DNA of 35,404 nucleotides, from contig BFEA01000018.1 in NCBI GenBank assembly GCA_003427395.1, forward strand, positions 5,077,993 through 5,113,396. Reading direction: 5' to 3'. The translations under genes and the position numbers were made by a program. A model generated the notes under the pieces. That model searched no databases, was not told the DNA's origin, and saw nothing but the letters and a program-made list of their open reading frames with translations. The stretch's first letter is position 1. Each line of letters starts with the position of its first letter. The DNA comes from Chara braunii. Lineage: Eukaryota > Streptophyta > Charophyceae > Charales > Characeae. Positions 30,060 through 35,404 of the stretch are shown piece by piece.

Positions 30060-32094
30060 AAGTCTGCAGATGGACTTAGGGCTCGGTTATATAGGCAAAA
30101 CCAGGAGGAGTTGAGGAGGTAAGGCCGGTTTTGTCTATATAAGTGAGCGAGCATTTTGTGAGGCATCAACTTAGGTTCTGTATGATACCCTCTTAGACTT
30201 AGAAGACATTTTGATGATTGCTGTTAATCTAGATCTGAACTCTAGTGTTTCTACTTAGTTGGGGTTTTGAGGGTCAGGGTGGCTTAGATGAGGCATGTAC
30301 ATATTTAGGTGGCCTACGCCCTAGCCTTTGAGAGACAGATCTGACATGTATTCTAGGGGTAGTTGTGAGTGTGGGTTTGGTGTGGCTTGAGTTGAGCAAA
30401 CTATAATTTGGAGACACTTTCTGTGTGAGACATTGTACTCCCTGAGTGTATATTATGATGAGGTTTCCTTCGGGGACCATTCTTATATGTGACGATCACT
30501 TGTCTCTCTCACATGTGTGGTTGTACTCTGATGTATGATGAGTTTGTGTGGACAATGTGTGAAAAACCTTTTATGTATCTTGGGTATTGTGAATATGATT
30601 GTAAGTAAAATTGTCTACTCCTCGATATACTTGTGCGACCTGCCCACGGCAGCTGATAAGGCAGAGTATAAGGGGAGGAAGCGCAGTCCGTCTGTAAAAG
30701 TCATCTAAGTTGTGATGAGGACCCATAAGATGGTCTCTCAGTGATGTTCTGTTTTATGATGGGACCCCCTTAGATTTTGAAAAAGGGGGGGATGTTTTAT
30801 AATGTTTGGTGATGTAACGAAACCCCTCGTGACTTTGAGAGAGGGGGTGTTTGGCTTATGATGAGACCCTCGTGAATTCTGGAAGAGGTAATGTATTGTT
30901 TTATGGCGAGACCCCTCGCGATTTTTGGAAGAGGGGGTGTTTTGTTTATGAAGAGAGCCCCTTTTGGATTGTTGGAAAAGGGGAGTGGTTTTTTGTTGGA
31001 AGACTCATCCTCAGAAGTGAGTAAATTGATTTATGGCATGACGAATTGTTTGATGGGTGATAAAGTCTAACGGAAAAGCCCACTTTTTGTTTGAAATGTT
31101 TGAGAAAGTCGCAATGAGTATAGGGCGAGAGATGTCTCAGGGTGGGTGGCTGCTGGCTCTGATAAAGTCAGGGGTCACGGCCTGGTGGATTTAGCGGTGA
31201 TTTTGCTTGTAAGCGTGCGAAGGATGCTATGCCTATTGAAGGAGGGCTGGTAAATGCTTTCGGACCCCTGCGTATCGCGCAGTGGGCCTGCGATTTTGTT
31301 TTGCGATGCACTCGTTTAACCACTTGTGCTAATTCTGAGACATATTGAAGAAAGACCAAGCTAACGAAAAAGAAGTTAGTACCTCTAGGGCGTAACCCCA
31401 TTGGATGGCTGCAAACCGGCGCAACCTGGTTGCGGGACCGCGGGGTAAGAGTTTAAGGGGAGTTACCCGCCCCAGGGAAATTACTCCGTGGGATAGTGAA
31501 GGTTGAGATTTTGGGAGGTCCTAATTGAGTGTTTATCAGGAGAAACCCTATCATTAAGTAACCAACGGGGGTACTGCCGTTAAATAACAATGCGGTGGGC
31601 CGTAGTCCTGGTCTGATCAACCAGGCTATGGTGGGCCAAGATGGAGACCTTGCCTTTCTGTACTAGACTGCAGAAAGACCTGAGTGGATATTAAGTTTAT
31701 ATATATACTTAGATGAATTTGATTGCGAGAGATTTTGAGAAGGAAGGCGAGAGTGCCTTCAAAGGTCTCGGTTAAGGCCCGCGTCCCTACTTTTTGTCAG
31801 GACTAGGGACACCCAACGAGAAGCCGAAGGTTGTCTAGGACCGAGGAGAGGACGATTGGGAAGGTCTTTGGAACTTATGTTGTCAGCGTCCTAATTTCTG
31901 GGTAGTAAGGGACCTGGGTTCGAAACCTGGCAGCATATAGTTGTGGAGGCATAGTTTGATGGAGGCCTCTACCCTGTGTTTGTCGGCTAATCGGATTGAC
32001 TCACTTCTTTCGTCAGCATTTGGAGTGTGAATGGATTTATAGCTTTCAGATTTGGCGAAGCGACGGGGACGTCGCTTAATATGGTCCGGTAAGC
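30060..32094 (+). other. Noncoding 3' region of the element
   Basis: No supported ORF. It contains a 17-nt reverse complement to the LTR (30485-30501), a hairpin array (30765-31022), and a small AAGCGAC/GTCGCTT hairpin (32058-32077) close to the 3' LTR. No classic polypurine tract directly abuts 32095; the nearest purine-rich text is around 31841-31864, so plus-strand priming is unclear. Confidence 0.6.
30765..31022 (+). repeat. Six ~45-57-bp units, each a short hairpin with changing stem (family H4)
   Basis: Stems are CCCCCTT/AAGGGGG (30765/30783), ACCCCTC/GAGGGGGT (30822/30841), CCTC/GAGG (30868/30885), ACCCCTC/GAGGGGGT (30911/30931), CCCCTTTT/AAAAGGGG (30958/30976) and ACTCA/TGAGT (31003/31018). 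Units are joined by TGTTTTATGATGAGA-like linkers. Confidence 0.8.
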
Positions 32095-33196
32095 TGTCGG
32101 TGCGAATACCCTTACACGAGTATCCGCCCTAGTTTTTGCAAGTGACAGAAAATAGTTTTGGTTTAGAATATAAGTATACCCCGCTAAGCACGGTTGCGTA
32201 AGTAATTGCTTTGACTGGGTGGTTGACCGCAATAGCGAGTGTGTGGGCGCGCAGGTTTAAGGCGAGCGTGATTCTTTTTCTGTTATTTAATCGTAAAGTC
32301 GGCCCGGACCTCGGTGGTTTCGTTTGGTGATGTTATTATTTTTTTATTAAGCAGGGATTAAGGATATTTTCTTTTTGATTAGTAGGTCAAGCGCGTGTGC
32401 GGAGAAACGACCCCGACGACGGCATCGGCGATAATGGCGCGATTTCGTGCGGTAAGCGGGGTGTGGTAGGATGGCGAGCGGGGTAGTTATGGCATGGTAT
32501 AAGCAAACCGGCGCGGGCAAATGGAAGCCGCGCAGCCGTTTGGCTGGCCCAAAAGCATCGCGCCGCATTGCCTATATGGTATTATGCGGGACTCAGCCCC
32601 AGGCTTGGGCTTAGCCCTTAAGGTGACGGCATCGGGCTATTACTACAGAGGTTCGGGGATTGAGGCCGGCGGGCGTCGGCCCGAAAGCAGCAAAGCGGCG
32701 CGGAGGAGACCGAGGGGTTGAGGGCCCGACGAGGCTTTCCCCCTCGGATTTTTGCTGGCGAGAGCGGCGGCGGGCCTGCCCCTCGGGACTGGTAAGGTAT
32801 CAGCAGTCCCGCTGATCCTCACTACTATTCAGTTATTTGTATATTGTTTTTTTTTTTTTTTTCGGGTCCTTGTGGTATCGCGTCCCATTCAGGGACACGA
32901 GGCTGCGATAAAGTCACATAGGGAGTGTTGCATTCACCGGGGGGGGGGGGTTGCATGAAGTGCAATTACAAATTGTTTTGTGGTTGCGTCGAAGTCGCGC
33001 CTCGTCTTGTCTTAGGACGCGGCGCCGTGGGCGCGACCGGCACTCAAAGGCCCATCTGAATGGGTACACCATTAAACTGCTAAAGTACAAACCTGTCTCC
33101 AAGCCAAATGATGGAGCCCGATGACGAAAGCCAAAAGTTCTAGTCTGCCTGGGCCTGCTCAGCCCTCGAAGTGTCGCGGGGCATGGCTCGGGCTAA

Positions 33197-33270
33197 GTCC
33201 TTCGGGGAATCCGTCGGGGCCGGAATACTGCAGAGGAGATTAGCAGGGCCCCTACGTAAGGGTGACATAG
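33197..33270 (+). pseudogene. U6 snRNA-like sequence A in the 3' LTR, first occurrence
   Basis: Identical to 13639-13712 as far as I can see; it lies in the block with no LTR divergence and may be an assembly duplicate. Confidence 0.6.
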
Positions 33271-33377
33271 GACAAAAACAAGATCCGGGGTGAACCCGGA
33301 CGTGAATCGTGCCGGGCGCAGGCGGACAGCAGGCGGAGTGCCCTCTGGTGCTGTTATGGGGGCATAGACCCGACCAA

Positions 33378-33449
33378 GTTCTTCGGGACATCCGTTAAAA
33401 TTGGAACGATACACAGAAGATTAGCATGGCCCCTGAGCAAGGACGGTAC
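33378..33449 (+). pseudogene. U6 snRNA-like sequence B in the 3' LTR, first occurrence
   Basis: Identical to 13820-13891 as far as I can see; same caution about an assembly duplicate. Confidence 0.65.
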
Positions 33450-33855
33450 GGATATAGCGGAGGAAGCCCAACAGCCAGGCGCATTTTGCACTTTGGCATT
33501 CGACTGACTGTCGGACCGTACCGCGTTCGAGGCGCCGGGGTGACGTCAACCCGGCTGAGAGACGGAGTGATAGCGTAGCGGACGGGCGGCTGCTCTAGGG
33601 GGTGACGGACTAAGGGGAGCCGTCGGGGAGAGGGGGCAGCCACGAGGGTGAGAGGCGACGGGCAGCAGCAAGAGGGGGCGAATGAACCCGGGCTAGATCC
33701 GCGCCGGGTACATACGCGCAAAGGAGATGGGCAGCGCAGCGCAGTGGAACGATGGGGTGTTGAGGAGTGACCGGACCTAGACCAGCTTTCGCGCTGGGTA
33801 CATCCACGGAAGAAGGGGCGGAGAGATGAATCAGCGGGCGCAGCAAAAAGGGGAA

Positions 33856-33856
33856 N
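33856..33856. other. Single N at a likely contig join
   Basis: The N separates AAAAAGGGGAA from a run of 13 Gs that restarts LTR sequence already seen at 32939. A one-base gap at a repeat boundary is typical of two contigs joined without merging their overlap. Confidence 0.7.
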
Positions 33857-34116
33857 GGGGGGGGGGGGGTTGCATGAAGTGCAATTACAAATTGTTTTTG
33901 TGGCTGCGTCGAAGTCGCACCTCGTCTTGTCTTAGGACGCGGCGCCGTGGGCAAGGCCGACACTCAAAGGCCCATCTCAATGGGTACACCATTAAACTGC
34001 TAAAGTACAGACCTTTCTCCAAGCCAAATGATGGAGCCTGATGACGAAAGCCAAAAGTTCTGGTCTGCCTGGGCCTGCTCAGCCCTCGAAGTGTCGCGGG
34101 GCATGGCCCGGGCGAA

Positions 34117-34190
34117 GTCCTTTGGGGCATCCGTCAGGGCCGGAATACTGCAGAGGAGATTAGCAGGGCCCCTACGTAAGGGTGACGTAG
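34117..34190 (+). pseudogene. U6 snRNA-like sequence A in the 3' LTR, second occurrence
   Basis: A diverged copy of 13639-13712 (for example TTTGGGGCATCCG for TTCGGGGAATCCG). Its GCATCCG is nearer to the U6 ACATCCG than the 5' LTR version. Confidence 0.65.
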
Positions 34191-34297
34191 GACAAAAACA
34201 AGATCCGGGGTGAACCCGGACGTGAATCGTGCCAGGCGCAGGCGGACAGCAGGTGGAGTGCCCTCTGGTGCTGCTGTGGGGGCATAGACCCGACCAA

Positions 34298-34369
34298 GTT
34301 CTTCGGGACATCCGTTAAAATTGGAACGATTCACAGAAGATTAGCATGACCCCTGCGCAAGGACGGTAC
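34298..34369 (+). pseudogene. U6 snRNA-like sequence B in the 3' LTR, second occurrence
   Basis: Same layout as 13820-13891, with CCCCTGCGCAAGGA matching conserved U6 exactly, while GATTCACAG and CATGACC are its own changes. The two LTR copies therefore mutated independently from a more U6-like ancestor. Confidence 0.85.
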
Positions 34370-34829
34370 GGATATAGCGGAGGAAGCCCAACAGCCAGGC
34401 GCATTTTGCACTTTGGCATTCGACTGACTGTCGGACCGTACGACGTTCGAGGCGCCGGGGTGACGTCAACCCGGCTGAGAGACGGAGTAATAGCTCAGCG
34501 GACGGGCGGCTGCTCCAGGGGGTGACGGACTAAGGAGAGCCGTCGGGGAGAGGGGGCAGCTACGAGGGTGAGAGGCGACGGGCAGCAGCAAGAGGGGGCG
34601 AATGAACCCGGGATGGATCCGCGCCGGGTACATACGCGCAAAGGAGATGGGCAGCGCAGCGTAGTGGAACGATGGGGTGCTGAGGAGTGACCGGACCTAG
34701 ACCAGCTTTCGCGCTGGGTACATCCACGGAAGAAGGGGCGGAGAGATGAATCAGCGGGCGCAGCAAAAAGGGGAATGAATGTGGACGGAGGGGCGCGCTA
34801 GGTGCATTCGGAGTTGGGAATGAAGGGAG

Positions 34830-35404
34830 TGAGGCTATGGCGGACGAAAGGATGCACATCTCGCTCGATTCTTGGTAGAATCGGGCGAAGTAAGAGTCTA
34901 GATAGGGGTTTTAGGGGTCGGCGAATCTAACTACGGCGTTAGTTTTAAGAGAAATTCAGCAGGGGAGGAGTTAGTATAAAAAAACTGTTGCGCGAAGTGA
35001 TGGCGGACAGAGAGATGGTGAGGGGGAGGACCGAGATAGCACTCGATCCTTGATGGATCTGTAAGAGTGAAGAGTCGGAGTTGAGGTTCTTGGGCAGGGC
35101 GATTCTGATGGCGCCGTTAGTTTTGGGAGTAGTTGAGTAAATTAGAAGTTAGTAAGAAAAAGCCTGCGCGGAGGCTATGGCAGGGGAAGAGATGTCGAGA
35201 ATAGGAGATGAGTAGTTCGCCCGATTCTCGATAAAAACGGGCGAACCAAAGCTCGATCTTGGGGTTTTCGACCACTGCGAGTAGAATGGTGGAGTTAGTT
35301 TGGGGGTTGGATCAATAGGATGAGAGTTAGTGGTAGTTATGGTTGCGTGGAGATGGCGGAAGGGAGTGTAGGTGGGAGAAAGAAAGCGAGAAAAACCGCC
35401 CGAT
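34830..35404 (+). repeat. H1 hairpin array in the 3' LTR (truncated by window end)
   Basis: Hairpins at 34862-34887, 35040-35069 and 35216-35245, with a fourth beginning at 35396. Compared with the 5' LTR, unit 1 changes a G-U pair to G-C, and the three changes in unit 2 all fall in the unpaired bulge. Confidence 0.85.

Larger units (their letters stand above)
12537..35404 (+). mobile_element. Giant Ty3/Gypsy-type LTR retrotransposon (right end outside window)
   Basis: The order is 5' LTR (12537-20227), PBS (20230), gag, protease, RT, RNase H, integrase, a second gag-like ORF, a noncoding tail and a 3' LTR beginning at 32095. RT-RNase H-integrase order and an integrase with D-x35-E define Ty3/Gypsy. 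I see no chromodomain. If the 3' LTR is as long as the 5' LTR, the element ends near 39.8 kb in this numbering and spans about 27 kb, unusually large for a plant-lineage LTR element. Multiple frameshifts and stops mean this copy is probably non-autonomous now. Relationship to a named clade cannot be settled here. Confidence 0.85.
32095..35404 (+). repeat. 3' LTR, left part (continues beyond window)
   Basis: It begins TGTCGG at 32095, matching 12537. 32095-32340 differs from the 5' LTR at about 13 sites (about 5%). 32341-33855 shows no difference that I can find, including the T16 and G12 runs. After an N at 33856 the sequence jumps back to the G run (equivalent of 13381) and continues to 35404 with about 5-6% difference in the part I compared. 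The apparent duplication of about 0.9 kb may be an assembly join. Confidence 0.85.

Noticed and set aside
31918-31940. tRNA gene (GGGTTCGAAACC box B-like)
   Set aside because: Only a T-arm-like motif is present; no convincing cloverleaf or box A at the right distance.

Overview
The window looks like nuclear DNA from a eukaryote of the plant lineage. I infer a streptophyte alga such as a charophyte, from a plant-type MATE transporter, U6- and U2-like snRNA sequence close to plant snRNAs, a tRNA-Asp-type primer binding site typical of plant Ty3 elements, dense retroelement debris, long CT microsatellites and N gaps. The species itself is not proven. Prokaryotic features such as operons, CRISPR arrays and ribosome binding sites are absent.

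Layout. 1-3.3 kb: one probable host gene on the minus strand, an intronless MATE-family transporter with a very long low-complexity N-terminal extension. 3.3-5.5 kb: noncoding DNA with CT/GA microsatellites and short duplications. 5.2-8.7 kb: several copies of one tRNA-derived SINE-like family, a second tRNA-like pair, two foldback sequences and a poly(A)-tailed, 3'-truncated U2 snRNA retrocopy. 9.2-10.5 kb: the 3' end of a 5'-truncated LINE on the minus strand. 10.5-12.5 kb: noncoding DNA with a gapped CT microsatellite.

12.5 kb to the end: most of one giant Ty3/Gypsy-type LTR retrotransposon on the plus strand. Its 5' LTR is 12537-20227 (about 7.7 kb, ends TGTCGG...CCGACA), followed two bases later by a tRNA-Asp-like primer binding site. 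Then come gag with a zinc knuckle, an acidic linker, protease, reverse transcriptase (catalytic core in an N gap), RNase H and integrase. After pol lies a second gag-like ORF with its own zinc knuckle (27308-30059), then 2 kb of noncoding DNA, then the 3' LTR from 32095, which runs off the window. A full element would be about 27 kb. The coding regions carry several frameshifts and nonsense codons, so this copy is probably dead but not ancient.

The most unusual content is noncoding. The LTR carries a tandem pair of U6 snRNA-like sequences and three different families of tandem hairpin repeats. A fourth hairpin family lies between the second gag-like ORF and the 3' LTR. In each family the stem sequences differ from unit to unit while largely keeping their pairing, and in the clearest family (16901-17590) the loop stays nearly constant. 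This suggests selection for RNA (or single-stranded DNA) structure. A consensus splice donor near the LTR end, and strong acceptor-like sites 24 and 22 nt upstream of the ATGs of gag and of the second gag-like ORF, suggest that both are expressed from spliced RNAs, the first intron removing the primer binding site. The 3' LTR also shows a block of about 1.5 kb with no difference from the 5' LTR, sandwiched between flanks that differ by about 5%. It ends at a single N followed by a partial duplication, so an assembly artefact is likely there.
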